A DNA stretch of 64,000 nucleotides from Hydractinia symbiolongicarpus (Eukaryota > Cnidaria > Hydrozoa > Anthoathecata > Hydractiniidae), in assembly GCF_029227915.1 (NCBI RefSeq), contig NC_079880.1, positions 23,376,501-23,440,500 of the forward strand, given 5' to 3'. Under the pieces are notes generated by a model. It did no database searches, was not told the DNA's origin, and saw only the letters and a list, made by a program, of their open reading frames with translations. Positions 21,859 through 32,633 of the stretch are shown in pieces (the first letter of the stretch is position 1; the number at the start of each line of letters is the position of its first letter). Both the position numbers and the translations under genes were made by a program.

Positions 21859-23070
21859 TCATCTACATCACTTCCTTTTCTTTTTTCTTGGGCTTTGTCT
21901 AGCTTCTGACAATGATTAGAACAATGAAAGTCAGCTTTATAATCTGTAAAACGTCTATTTACAGGTTTTTTTGTACAATATTTACATAACTTTAGTTTTT
22001 GTTTTATATGGGCTTTGTCTTCAAGAGTGGAAGGGATGGGTTGCCCAATCATCTTCTCCCCATCAGTTTTGGGTCATCTTGTGCATTACATTGTCTCGCA
22101 TAATGCTCTCCTAAACCACACTTCAAGGAGTGTTTGCATTGTTTACTATTGCTCTCCTAAAAAATACCACACATTCTCCCACCCTGTCTGCTAAATCTTT
22201 TCGGTCTGGGGTTTTCACTATTTAATTTCTCAATTTCCTTTTGTAACTTTTGCACAGACACTGCCAGAGACGCCATTGCAGCAACAACTTCTTGGTCAGT
22301 CACTTCTACCTTGTTAACTTTTGCACGCCTTTTGTCCGGAACTTTCTTGAATAGAATTTCTCTCCTTTTCTAGGTTTTGCAGCCTTAGCAACAGCCTCAA
22401 TTAAATTCTCATCTGCTGTACCTGTTCTTAACAAAGGTCTAAGTTCATTTAAAAGTGAAGTGCTAGATAATCATTTTCCAGAGTGCGATAAAACAATTTA
22501 CCAACAAGAGCTAGATCATACGGTTTTTCAGACCTACGAGATGCAAACAGAACCTTTTGGCGCATTTCTATACATCTTATAACAAAATTTTATGCAGATT
22601 CGTCAGTTGTGCCATGTTAGTCAACTTGCTACTGAGCTCAGTAGTATTATGCTCATCAAAATGGGCTTCTATAAAGGATTCTAGTCTTTTCAGACTTTGA
22701 GTTGACTCTAAAACATTTCTGAGGTCAGGCTAGGTGTCACAGATCTAATCACTGAATTTATTATATCAATCCCCTCGTCATATCCTCCCAATTTTGCATC
22801 CCCAATTTGTTTCATGATTCTTCAAACGCCAGCTTACCCCTTTGTCCTGGCTCGCCTATCTGACTCATACTTTTTAGATCTTTCCTGAGCAAGCTATTTC
22901 ACTTGCTCAGGAAAGAGACAGGCTCAAGACACTGACTAGTTCATCGCTCTTACCCTTTTCCTCTGCACTTCTTATTGTAGATTCACCAGTAGCAGCTTCA
23001 ACTTCTTTCTCTTGTGTTGTGGTAACTTCAGGTGACTTCTTCTTTTCTTACTTAAAACACATATACATGG
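21855..23070 (-). pseudogene. LTR-retrotransposon gag-like remnant with zinc knuckle
   Basis: Reading the minus strand through several frames gives coherent protein. A Lys/Glu-rich N-terminal segment (KKSPEVTTTQEKEVE, about 23010-23040) leads into ESTQSLKRLESFIEAHF and IRCIEMRQKVLFASRRSEKP. Then come LLNELRPLLRTGTADEN, VTDQEVVAAMASLAVSVQKL, and a knuckle-like stretch CKHSLKCGLGEHYARQC. The 3' part reads LKLCKYCTKKPVNRRFTDYK. Stops and frameshifts are frequent, so this is an old pseudogene. The arrangement (helical capsid-like part, coiled coil, CCHC-like knuckle) suggests Gag. No pol or LTR was found next to it. Confidence 0.5.
22880..22915. repeat. Perfect 14-bp inverted repeat, 8-nt loop
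   Basis: CTTTCCTGAGCAAG at 22880-22893 and CTTGCTCAGGAAAG at 22902-22915. It lies inside the gag remnant and may be a recent duplication or foldback. Confidence 0.9.
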
Positions 23071-23348
23071 TACTTCATCATTTTTGTTTTTCTTTTAGAA
23101 ATATTTCGACATAACTAACCTGAACTTTCAGCGTGGCCTTTCTTGTCCGCCATTTTGATTGAATCTGATTTCCATGGCTGGCAACAAGAAAACCTTTCGG
23201 TGGGGTAAAATGGCTTTAAGACAGGGGTAAATTGAATAAAAATTTCAATAGTTAAAAAACCCCTGAAGTATACCCCCGTTCCATATAATGTGTTTCTGTT
23301 GGTCGAGAAACTATAACATGGAAAACAAAAAAATCGGTATTCGTATTT

Positions 23349-23418
23349 GGAAACTGTTTCCAAATACAGAAACTGTTTCTCGAAACGGAAACTGTTTCCA
23401 TAAACGGAAACTGTTTCC
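23349..23418. repeat. Four palindromes GAAACTGTTTC spaced exactly 19 bp
   Basis: The 11-bp word GAAACTGTTTC, palindromic apart from its centre base, occurs at 23350, 23369, 23388 and 23407. Centre-to-centre distance is 19 bp each time. Spacers vary around CATAAACG or CTCGAAACG. Confidence 0.85.
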
Positions 23419-23429
23419 ATATATGTACC

Positions 23430-24741
23430 TTATCTTGAACTGATACAGTATGTCATATATCGAGCATGGCCTGAAACACGAGTCAAAAACAGCAATTATT
23501 TCCATATTAGGAAGATGTTCCTTATCGAAATGTTTTACTCTTCCGATCAAGAAATAAGTACAGCACTAAATGGTGCAAAGTTTTTTTCAACTATGTGGTT
23601 TGTGTTGTACTCCTTTTGTGATCATTTGAGGCCTATTTTGTCACCTCATCATCAATCAGGAAACATCACTTGATAAAAATGAAGAAAAAAGAAAAAGAAG
23701 ATGATGACAGGTATGACGAGTACGCAATGAACAGTAAAATGACCAAGTTATTCCAATATATCTTCAAATACTAGACGGTAAAAAAAAACGCAGATACTGA
23801 AAAACGTTGCTGATCGCATTGTTGGACTTCTCCCTGTAAATTTAGGAAGAATATTCCGTCACTTAATAGAAAGTGATGCTTTGAATATACATGGATAACA
23901 AAATAGTTTTCCTGTGAAAGAAAGGCTGTCATAGCATTAAGTATCTGATTTTGTTAGTGCTGTAAAGGTGATCCAGTGCCAAACTAGATTGTAGGGATTG
24001 GTCCAGGTCCAGGCTTTTGGAAAGAGAGATCAATGATAATAATTCTGTTGACAGAAATATTTTGTGAACGCGCGTTTTAAAAATCGTAGAAAAACAGCTT
24101 CATCAATCAATGTTGGTACTCTTTCTTTTATTTGCAATCCAGGTCGAGATAGTGTTTTTCTTGACACCATATTCCTCAGCAATACTTTTTTGTACTTTTG
24201 CCCTGTGCAATTTTCTGCAGCGCTTTGTATTTATCGGTTATAGAGATATTTACTCAGTTCATTTTCATTCACTTGCTGTTTTAATGTGCCTTCTTCACCT
24301 TAAAATTCTGAATAGTATTTCGCGTTTTACAGTTATGTTTAGATTTAAACGTGGATGACATTGCATTGAATTTCTTTTTTCTGTACGTAAAGTGATATCT
24401 ACGTGGTGTAAAAATATAGAAAACATTGCGTGTGTTTTGGTTTTGTTTCTTGTGTTTTGTAGCATTTGATACTTTGAGTTTGTTATTTTATACTGTAAAA
24501 TCGATGAAGACTGGTGCACTGATCAAACCTGGTGAAACCATGACCATACTGTGCAAACTGGTCATGGAAAAGACAACTCTGGTGGTGTTTGAACCAATAA
24601 CTAATTGCCTTTGGAAGATGTTTTGCTGTTAAAAGAGCAGTTATTTGGAACCTTACAACCACTTACGTCAATGACTCCAGCACCAGTGAAGTTCAAAGAT
24701 TTCGCAAATGAACAGCAGGATTTAGATACAAAAGAGCCATA
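23430..24741. other. Non-coding stretch
   Basis: I see no gene. Near 23640 a TTTTGTCACCTCATCATCA word resembles the RLE-USP 3' terminus, but the preceding sequence does not match. Confidence 0.35.
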
Positions 24742-25630
24742 CAGTTGACCCTCGTTTTAGCGAAAATGGTTTTTAGCCAATTCCCCATTATATCGAACAA
24801 AATGGCTGAGTCCCTTGATTTTTGCTAACAAAGCTCATATAAAATACATCTATTTAACAAACTCGCTTTTAACAAAGTTCTCATTATATCGAACAAAAAT
24901 ATCCTAACACAACGCCTGATTTACCCTCAACATAGCGAATAGTACCACATTTTAGAATCTGAATGCTTCGAATCACCGGTATTCGAAATTCAATCTTTGA
25001 ATTTTATTCAATTGTTTGTTTACATATTTTTTGTTTAAAAAATGTCGGCTGCTAAGAGAAAGAGGGTGAGCTTTGGTGAAAAATATAAGGCTATCAAAGA
25101 AATTGAATCTGGTATTAAACCATCTAAAGTTGCCGAAAAGTATGACGTTCCTAGAAAAACAGTATCGACATGGCTTAAAAAAGGATGAGATCAAAAATGC
25201 TTTCAAGTCTGGTGAAGTTAGCTCAAAAGGAAGAATATGAGAATCAGAAAGAATGATGATTTAGAGAAAGCACTATTTACTTCGTTTAAAAAAATGCGAG
25301 CAAACAAATTATCAGTCAATGGGATAGTCGATAAGGAGAAAACAATAGGCTATGCAAAGGAACTTCAAATTGAGGATTTCAAGGCTTAAAATGGATAGTT
25401 TGAAAGATGGAAAACAAGATTTAATGTGTCTTTCAAAGCTATTGCTGGAGAACAAAGTTCTGTAACACCTGAGATGACCAGTTCATGGTTAGAAACTTAC
25501 TTGCCTACAATCTTGTCAAGATACGATCTAAAAGACATATATAACGCAGACGAATTTGGGCTTTTTTTATCAAGCACTTCCAACCAAGACAATGGAGCTT
25601 AAAGGAGAAAAATGTACTGGAGGTAAGAAT
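24742..25630 (+). pseudogene. Tigger/pogo transposon: left inverted repeat and N-terminal half of transposase
   Basis: The element starts CAGTTGACCCTCGTTTTAGC at 24742, preceded by TA, as expected for Tigger/pogo. The transposase starts at 25042 with MSAAKRKRVSFGEKYKAI and KVAEKYDVPRKTVSTWLKKG, a psq-type HTH. A CENP-B-type second HTH follows in broken frames (ALFTSFKKMRANKLSVNG, AKELQIEDF, RFNVSFKAIAGEQSSV). Then come SSWLETYLPTILSRY and the first DDE block IYNADEFGLF (about 25540-25570). An extra T near 25561-25567 shifts the frame just after it. The second half is missing after about 25624, and no right inverted repeat was found. Confidence 0.8.
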
Positions 25631-25634
25631 TGAT

Positions 25635-25877
25635 TTATTTCGTGTTTTCTCCTATCTTTACAACTTCTTTTTTAGGAATATCTAAACCCAAAATATAGCC
25701 AGTGATTTCTAACTTGCACGGTACTTGCATCCCTTCTCCATCTCCAAAATTGACAGGTTTTCCTTTGATAATAACTTCACAAGAATTGCATTCATTCTTT
25801 AAGAAGTGGGAAAAACGTTTTGCAAATTTTTCACTTTTTCCCTCCTTTAAATGGCCAATTACTTTCATCACTGTCAC
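25635..25877 (-). CDS. Unrecognised conserved-looking small ORF
   Basis: Eighty residues: a Lys-rich start (MTVMKVIGHLKEGKSEKFAK), then CEVIIKGKPVNFGDGEGMQV and PCKLEITG. Residue balance and the Gly/Asp/Glu-rich centre look like real coding sequence rather than chance AT-rich frames. It lies immediately beside the truncated Tigger, opposite in direction, and may be an exon or transposon passenger. I do not know the family. Confidence 0.3.
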   Translation of the reverse strand: MTVMKVIGHLKEGKSEKFAKRFSHFLKNECNSCEVIIKGKPVNFGDGEGMQVPCKLEITGYILGLDIPKKEVVKIGENTK

Positions 25878-26179
25878 CGCGAATTTATCGGTTTTGTTTT
25901 CTGGTTCTCATCTTGTCTTGAGCACTTCACCAATCTCTGGTTTCCGAATGCCTTTGTACTCGTGATATCCCTTTACATGACTGGTCAGTCTACTTTATTA
26001 TTTGGAAGCTCATTTTTCACACAAATAATTGAAATTATTTTCTGTTCATTCATTTTAAAGAAACTATTGCCATCGTTCCGTTGTCAGTTTAAACCGTATT
26101 TATTTAGCTTTATTGAATGTGAAAGGTAAACTATTCTGTAGCCTTATCTCCAAACGTTTAGAGACACACATCATAAAAA

Positions 26180-26420
26180 AATGATTTCATCAACAAAAGT
26201 ATTCAGAAAGGCTGTATGGAAAAGGTTTCTGGCTGTTGAGGGCATATGTCCCTAGTTTGGTCGGTATTAAAATCTAAGACTGACAAAGATTCTGTTTCAG
26301 CTATATAGCTGGATGTAGCTAATGCATACCCTTCAGTTCCGCACAAACTTATCTTATATGCTTAAGAACGTTACAATGTATCACCTGGATAGAACTTATT
26401 TAGACAGACCCTGTTAGATT
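26180..26420 (+). pseudogene. RT fragment of an RLE-USP-type retrotransposon
   Basis: The plus strand reads INKSIQKGCMEKVSGC, then HMSLVWSVLKSKTDK and LDVANAYPSVPHKLILYALE. These correspond to QKGCMEKVPGCWEHMSMVW and LDIANAYPSIPHKLIFFALE in the full-length copy at 34950-35120. Several stops and frameshifts are present. Similarity fades past about 26420. Confidence 0.75.
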
Positions 26421-27601
26421 TCTTAGTCGGACAATTACACATTCCCTTTCTGATCATCGCGCTGTTGACAAATTTATCTCAGAAACTAAACGCAATCTTC
26501 AATTAATTCACATTGCATACCAGCAACACGTAACATATACCAACACTTTTCGACACTATCATAGACTTGACATCTTCAAAAATATTATATTTTTGGAATT
26601 CTAGTACATCATTATCATGATAAAAAGAAAAAATTTCTAATCCTTTTTCATCCAAATTAAATGTAAAGCCATTGACAAAAAAAGTAGAGAATATTTTGTC
26701 AAATACTGATTGAATATAGATTATTTCATTTTTCGTTTTGTCATCGTCGACTTTTAGCTGCTTCTCACAGGGGTATCAGTTTAGCCAGAAGGTTATCCAA
26801 AGAAAAAAGTTTTGGATAATCTTCAACCTCATTGTAGCCAACTTTGAACCAAAATATAAAGAGTTTAACATTAGAACTTCAAATTTTAGAGAGAATGTAA
26901 ATTATGAACTAATTTAATGGTTAAATGTAGCTATGTACAAACATATACAGAGGTAGTCATATGACAGGGGCAATATAAATAATACAATGGCTTTGTGTAG
27001 ACCTTAGTAACATCTCTATAATTGTCTATATTATCAATAAAGCGATAATAATAATAATAATAATGGTATATTTCGGGCATATCCATATATTACAATGGCT
27101 CTTCATCCCTAATTAAAAACAGCTATTTATAATAAAAAATTAAGAAAATTTTAAAAAGCGTAATATATATTTCAGTATAAACATTAATCAACTAAAATTT
27201 GACTCGAAATGGACATGAGAATAGAGTAGATAGGACTAGTGGAGAAATGGTGAGAAAACGTAGGGACAAGGCAAAATCAACAAATAAACAGATTATATAT
27301 TAAAGAAATACTATAGTATTAGTATATGTAATCAAATAAAGTCAGAGACTAAAATGGACTTGGAGTAGAACGAGTGGAACAAGCGGAGAGAGCAAAAATC
27401 AGCCTGGGGGAAATAGTAACTTGATTGGCTGGAGCTATGAGCATACTGAGGACATACTGGGTAGAATCGAGGCTGTTGTTGGAATATATAAGAACAGGAC
27501 AAAATCAACAAATAAACATGCAATCGTAAAGTCGTAAATAAAAGTGAACAGTGTGTGTATATATTGAATGCAATATTTTCTATAAAAAAAAACAAAAAAA
27601 A
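26421..27601. other. Non-coding stretch, including an AATAAA-(ATA)n tail
   Basis: AT-rich. At 27037-27062 CAATAAAGCG is followed by an (ATA)n run, which looks like the 3' tail of a plus-strand retroposed element whose body I could not identify. The part 27063-27601 is probably the 3' UTR of LINE B on the minus strand. Confidence 0.35.
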
Positions 27602-28636
27602 CTAATGTTTATTTATATATTTTGCAAGAGCTCTATCTGATAAATAACATTTAGCTCCGTAAACAAATTTTTTATAAACCACTTCTTTTCGTAGACTGAT
27701 GGGAAGATCGTTCAGTTGTCGACTACTTCTTCCAATAAAAGTTTTATCCGATGCGTTAACTTTGAATTCGGACACAGATCTTTCAGAACTTCTTGTCGTT
27801 CTTTCTGTTTTCTTCATTTCCAGCCCCTTCAGGTATGTGGGAAATTCTGTTTCGTGCAAAGATTTGTGAGCGAGTTTCAACATGTTCAAGTTAATTCTCT
27901 CTTTGGAGGGCAACCATTTCAAGTTCAAAATATCTGCTGTGGTACAGTAGTGCGCTGTAACAAAGGCTGCTGCACATCTTAAAACTTTGTTGATACGGTT
28001 AAGTTTGTAATCTGGTGCGTTGGAAAACACCACATTGCAGTAGTCAAGTCTAGAGAGTAACAGTGTCTCCGCTAACTGTTTACGTAAGTACTGAGGAGCT
28101 GAATGTTTCAATTTGCGCAATACAGAAAGCTTACAGTAAGTAGATTTCAAAAGCTGGTTTAAATGAGTGTCCCAGGCTAAATGTTCATCAAAATGCACAC
28201 ATAGTAACTTATAACTTGCAACTCTTTCAATAAGTTTATCACAATGTTTAATATTGAAGGTTACATGTGTGTCATAATCTAACTTATGTGTTTGTGACAT
28301 TCTGCTTCCCGAAAACAGCATGATTTTAGTCTTGCCTTGGTTGAAAGCAAGGTTGTTGTTGGAAGACCAGTCACACAAGTTGTCCAAACGTTGTGTGAGT
28401 TGTTCAATGGCATTCGGTAATTCGTTTTGTTTACAGTGATCATAGCAAGATGTGTCGTCAGCGAATTGACAAACTGTCCCATGAACTGCATCTTGTAGGT
28501 CAGTTACGTACAAGTTGAAAAGAATCGGCCCTAGAACTGAACCCTGTTGCACACCAAATTGAACGGTCTTCATCGATGATGAACAGTCATCGATTTGAAC
28601 GTACTGCATCGATTGTTGAGGTAGGAAAACATCCAT
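27602..28636 (-). pseudogene. LINE B reverse transcriptase, C-terminal part
   Basis: RT blocks VQFGVQQGSVLGPILFNLYV and CQFADDTSCYDH carry the catalytic FADD. The thumb and C-terminal part follows (WSSNNNLAFNQGKTKIMLFS, YKLLCVHFDEHLAWDTHLNQ, LLLSRLDYCNVVF, RSSRQLNDLPISLRKE) to a natural-looking stop at 27602-27604. It overlaps the upstream RT part by a frameshift near 28610-28640. This is a Jockey/CR1-type, APE-class LINE. Confidence 0.85.
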
Positions 28637-29358
28637 AGAACAGCTGGTTTAGAAAAGCCAAGATAATACAGCTTAGTTATGATAGTTTTGAAATCAACTG
28701 TATCAAATGCCTTGGAATAATCTAAAAACATTGCTAGTGTCACTTCACCCTTTTCCATGGCTTTTATAATATCATCGCGTATTTTCAGCAGTAAGGTGGT
28801 AGTCGAGTGATGCTTTCTAAATCCGGACATGGTGTCTTTGAGTACATTCTCAGATGAGATGTATTCACATATTTGGTTTGCGATACACCTTTCGTACACT
28901 TTAGACAAGGTCGGCAAAACTGAAACAGGTCGATACTGATCTGGAGAAGTAGCATTGTCACATTTTGGAATTGGAGAAACCTTTCCGATTTTCCATTGCG
29001 TATGAAATTTTTGCTCATCAATACCAGAATTAATAACATGTGTTAAAGGTGAAATGAGATATTCTAATACAGGTTTTATAAGAGCAACTGGTATATTATC
29101 GAATCCAGCGGAACAATCCATGCGAAGCGATTTCAGTTCTGTTTCAACTTCCGCATAGGTCACATGTCTAAAATACAACTCTGAACGGTCATTGCGTAGT
29201 TGGAAATTGTTAATATGATTCAATAAGTCATCTTGTGTAGTTGGAACAGCGTTCAAAATTCTATTCGCGGTTGATATATAGTGATCATTCAGCGTGGTTG
29301 GATCCAGGCAAATTTTATCTTTCTTCGGATTCAGAATACGGTGAATAAACTTCCACAC
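28570..29358 (-). pseudogene. LINE B reverse transcriptase, N-terminal part
   Basis: Contains SAGFDNIPVALIKPVLEYLI, KVSPIPKCDNATSPDQYRPV, LKDTMSGFRKHHSTTTLLLK and AMFLDYSKAFDTVDF, the RT fingers and first catalytic-Asp block. It is in frame with the upstream endonuclease part except for a single TGA at 29446-29448, about 30 codons before this piece. At its 3' end a frameshift moves the protein into the frame of 27602-28636. Confidence 0.85.
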
Positions 29359-29445
29359 ATCTGCAGGTCTTTTTGAGCTTAGAGCTTTCTTGAAAAACGT
29401 TTTCCTAGTGTGCTTGATCGTACGTTTCAGGTTATTTCGAATATC

Positions 29446-30333
29446 TCAGAAATTATCCCAGTCACTATCAGATTGTGTCAGGTGAGCTTTGTGACGCAAT
29501 TCTCTACATTTGCTTTGCATATCATTAATGCGGAGATCTTTTAGCCATGGTGCTGGAGGTCTGGTAACTTTGATTCGTTTCAATGGTGCATGTCGTTCTA
29601 TACATGAAGATATTAATTCATTGAGAATATTTAGTTTATCATCTGCAGATTCTGAAGAATAAACAACACTCAATGGTAATTGCGAAAAGTCAGTGACATA
29701 ATCATTTAAAATGTAATTCTTGTAATCACGTATATATTTAAAACGAGGCTGAAATCTTGTAACTCTTGTGTTGATACAGGCATATATAGCATCATGATCA
29801 CTTATTTCTGGTGTTGGAGTAACATCACAAAGTTTTACTTTACATTGAGCATTTGTTATAAAATGGTCAATTAGCGTAGTCCCTCTTCTGGTTGGCTTCG
29901 TAACATGTTGTACTAAGTTATGAGAGTCAAGAATGTCGTTGTACACTGTTGTGATCTGTGAATTCTCCAACAAGTTGATGTTCATATCACCGGTAATAAC
30001 AATGTGACCTCTCCACTGAGACACGACTTTATCTAATATAATATCCACTTTACTGAGCCATTCAGCTTTGCTTGCATCGTCAAAGTTCGGTTGATAAAAA
30101 ACACCCAACAGAATTTTGCTATGTCTATTGCGACCATTTATCTCTATCCATATGTGTTCAAGTTCGTTATGTAAAGTTGTGATGTCATTTCGTAATTTAA
30201 AGTTAATATCATCTTTAACATACGCTGCCACACCACCTCCTCGCCGGTTTTTATAGACTAGCTTGAAACCTGGTAATTCAACATATTCGATAATGTGTTT
30301 ATTATTTTTCAACCAAGTTTCAGACATTGTCAT
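29446..30333 (-). pseudogene. LINE B APE-type endonuclease
   Basis: Reads MTMSETWLKNNKHIIEYVEL, RRGGGVAAYVKDDINFKL, HIWIEINGRNRHSKILLGVF, then VITGDMNINLLEN and LIDHFITNAQ...EISDHDAIYA. These are the Glu, Asp/Asn and SDH blocks of APE endonucleases. A TAA stands two codons before the first Met and the usual NIRSL start block is missing, so this LINE copy is 5'-truncated near 30340. Its start lies just beyond the A-rich tail of LINE A. Confidence 0.85.
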
Positions 30334-30423
30334 TATTAGTTATATGTATGGGCAAATACTTGAAATTCTGCGAAAGAAGATATCAAGGATTGAGTGTTCA
30401 AATGAGATATTTTTAACAAATGT

Positions 30424-30463
30424 TTGTTTTTGTTTTGTTTTTGTTTTTTGTTTTTTGTTTTTA
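30424..30463 (-). repeat. A-rich (AAAAC)n 3' tail of LINE A
   Basis: On the plus strand this is a TTTTG/TTTTTTG run. On the minus strand it follows AATAAA-like words, about 150 bp after the LINE A ORF2 stop. It marks the 3' end of LINE A. Confidence 0.65.
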
Positions 30464-30612
30464 TTTCACATTATTTATTGTCGAAAATACAATAAAAATA
30501 GTCATATTTAAAAAAACTGACTAATTAAAATCGACTTCATGTAACTAACAAATATAAATTAAAAATAATAAATAAACTAAAAAGAATTTAACCTCAAAAG
30601 GTGATCTTATTT

Positions 30613-31439
30613 CTATATGTATCCTAAATTGTGAATATACAATCTACAAAGACGACACTGACAAGTTAAGCCTTTCCATTTTTTTAGACAACTTACAAAC
30701 GTTGAAATGCATGGCGCTTCTTGAATAGATTTTGGTAGAGTTGCCCATAGCTGCGGTCCTCTGAAGGTTACAGTTTCCAAGCCATATTTTACAGTTTGTG
30801 CTCTACCTCGAAATAACTCTGAATTAATACGATTCGAGTACCTATTTTTGTTAAGAATAAATACTTCGGACATAATATCAGGATTGGTATTATTTTTGAC
30901 TTTATATAATTCCTTTAATAAAATAATCAAATTACGGTGATGTACACTAACAGTTCCAGTTTTATCCAATAGGTCTTGAAATGAAGAGCTATAATCATTA
31001 GTTATTACACGAAGGGCTCTACTATGGATTCTATTGATGGAATTGTTAGTAGTACGGTTACAAAACATCCAAAGTAAAGGACAGTAACCAAACTGAGATA
31101 AAATAAAAGAATTTAATATGAGATATAATTTTTGTTGATCCATATACGGTGATAATCTAACAAGAGCATTTAATTTATTGCTTGCTTTCTTGCACAAATC
31201 TTTAACGTGTTTGCTAAAAGTCAACATATTATCTATTGTAATACCAAGAAGTTTTTCCTCCGAAGAGCATTGCACAGCTGTTCCATTGATATTAACTTGT
31301 AGAAAACATTGTGTGTTGCTACCGAAAAACATAAAATGACACTTCCTTTCATTCAGTTGTAAGCAGTTTAACCTAAACCATGTTGAGACAGTTCTCATCT
31401 CATTTTCAAGCTCGTACAAAATATTTTCCTCAGAGTTTC
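30613..31439 (-). pseudogene. LINE A ORF2, C-terminal part (cut off by the BEL insertion)
   Basis: Continues the LINE A RT interrupted at 40348: EENILYELENEMRTVSTWF, LNERKCHFMFFGSNTQCF, EKLLGITIDNMLTFSKHV, YCPLLWMFCNRTTNNSINRI and TFRGPQLWATLP, ending with a stop at 30613-30615. The frame is intact. It joins the 5' part (40348-42465) directly at the 5-bp duplication GTTTC flanking the BEL element. Only the BEL insertion splits ORF2. Confidence 0.9.
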
Positions 31440-31635
31440 TGTTGAATTGACCATGTGACTTGAACACGTGACCTTTACACGTGCGCTCACTTTTGTATAT
31501 ATTTTTCTGTTTATATTTTTGAAGAGTTTAATTAGATTTTACTTCTTGTTGAACGAGGTTGTTCTCTTCGGTTAATACCCCCGAAACCTCGTATTCTTAT
31601 TATACAGTCCTCTGATTATAATTGTGGATAAAACA
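31440..31635 (+). repeat. Left (5') LTR of a BEL/Pao retrotransposon
   Basis: 196 bp, TGTTGAATTG...GGATAAAACA, with TG...CA ends. It matches the right LTR at 40174-40347 without substitutions, apart from a 22-bp extra segment here (about 31548-31570). It is preceded by GTTTC, which is repeated after the right LTR. Confidence 0.93.
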
Positions 31636-31982
31636 TTGGTCCACCGAGCCGGATCTATTGTTGGATATAATTATTGATCGTTGGTTTATTTAATCGACAG
31701 TTGCTGAATATTTACTCACATAGAACTTTTGAAATTATACACATAAACATTAGAACATTTTTTGAATTTACAACACTTACAATTTAGTTACTTTTGAAAT
31801 TATATACAAACATGACTGAAGATATCAGTAAAAAGATAAGAGTCTGGTACTAACAGAATAGGATACCTGGAGTTATATGGTACAGGAGCATTTCCTAACC
31901 GACCCCTGCACCTCAGCAAAAAATCTGTGTCTTCAAATAAATCCAGGTTCTTTTCCCAATGTTTAAATTTCTTGTGTCTTTA
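31636..31982 (+). other. BEL/Pao leader with primer-binding region and probable gag start
   Basis: Directly after the LTR comes TTGGTCCACCGAGCCGGAT, a sequence typical of the start of BEL/Pao internal regions. ATG at 31812 begins MTEDISKKIRVW and stops after 14 codons, possibly a broken gag start. The rest up to the RLE-USP fragment is non-coding. Most of gag and all of protease, RT and RNase H are missing before the integrase resumes near 38905. Confidence 0.55.
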
Positions 31983-32633
31983 AACAATAACGCGTTTTAT
32001 CACAATCACCAACAAGATGTGCCCGAGATCCTTCAAGTTGTTTTTGACGAAATTATTGGATCTTCCCCTTTGGTTGACAATCTACTGTCTGTAACTGTGA
32101 CCACAACAACGTCATGCAACTCCTGTTGTTTCTCCACTTCCAGGGAGCAAAAGGATTCAATTTTAATTTTACCAACGTGTAAGTCAATAGCAGACTCTTT
32201 TAACAAATTTTTACAACCTCAAGAACTTCTAGGTGACAACAAGTGGTTCTGCCCCCAGTGTTCATCGCATCAAGAGGCCACAATTGAAACTCAGATTTCT
32301 AATTGCGGCGACTTCCTTGTTGTACAATTGTTAAGATACACATCAGTAAATGGGTCTTCTTTTAAAGACAACAAGTTAGTCAATTGCTTGCCTAAAAAAC
32401 ATCATGTCTTAAAGGTAGCATCTCACCCAACTGACGATGTGTCTTTCAACAACAAGTATAACTTGGTTGCTACCATTAACCACTCAGGTACATTAAAAGC
32501 AGGTCATTACTGGGCCTTCATTAAGGACCAACAAAACACCTTGTTCAAATGCAACGATCGCTGTATTTCTCAAGTAGACACATTCCACTTGAATAATTCT
32601 TCGTCATACATACTTTTCTTTTCCAGAAGTTAG
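31983..32633 (+). pseudogene. 5'-truncated RLE-USP copy: C-terminal part of the ubiquitin protease
   Basis: Nearly identical to 37448-38095. It begins inside the USP domain after the catalytic Cys box (FYHNHQQDVPEILQVVFDEI), keeps the finger pairs CNSC and CPQC and the His box AGHYWAFIKD, and stops at 32631-32633. Differences from the full-length copy seen by eye are one extra Asn codon (NNKYN) and Leu for Trp before FKCND. It lacks the Cys box, so it cannot be an active protease. Confidence 0.9.

Noticed and set aside
23640-23665. Possible additional RLE-USP 3' terminus (TTTTGTCACCTCATCATCA)
   Set aside because: The terminal word matches, but the preceding 200 bp show neither the hairpins nor other 3'-UTR boxes.
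27332-27595. Minus-strand ORF after LINE B
   Set aside because: Low-complexity Tyr/Phe/Ser frame within the likely 3' UTR, with no domain.
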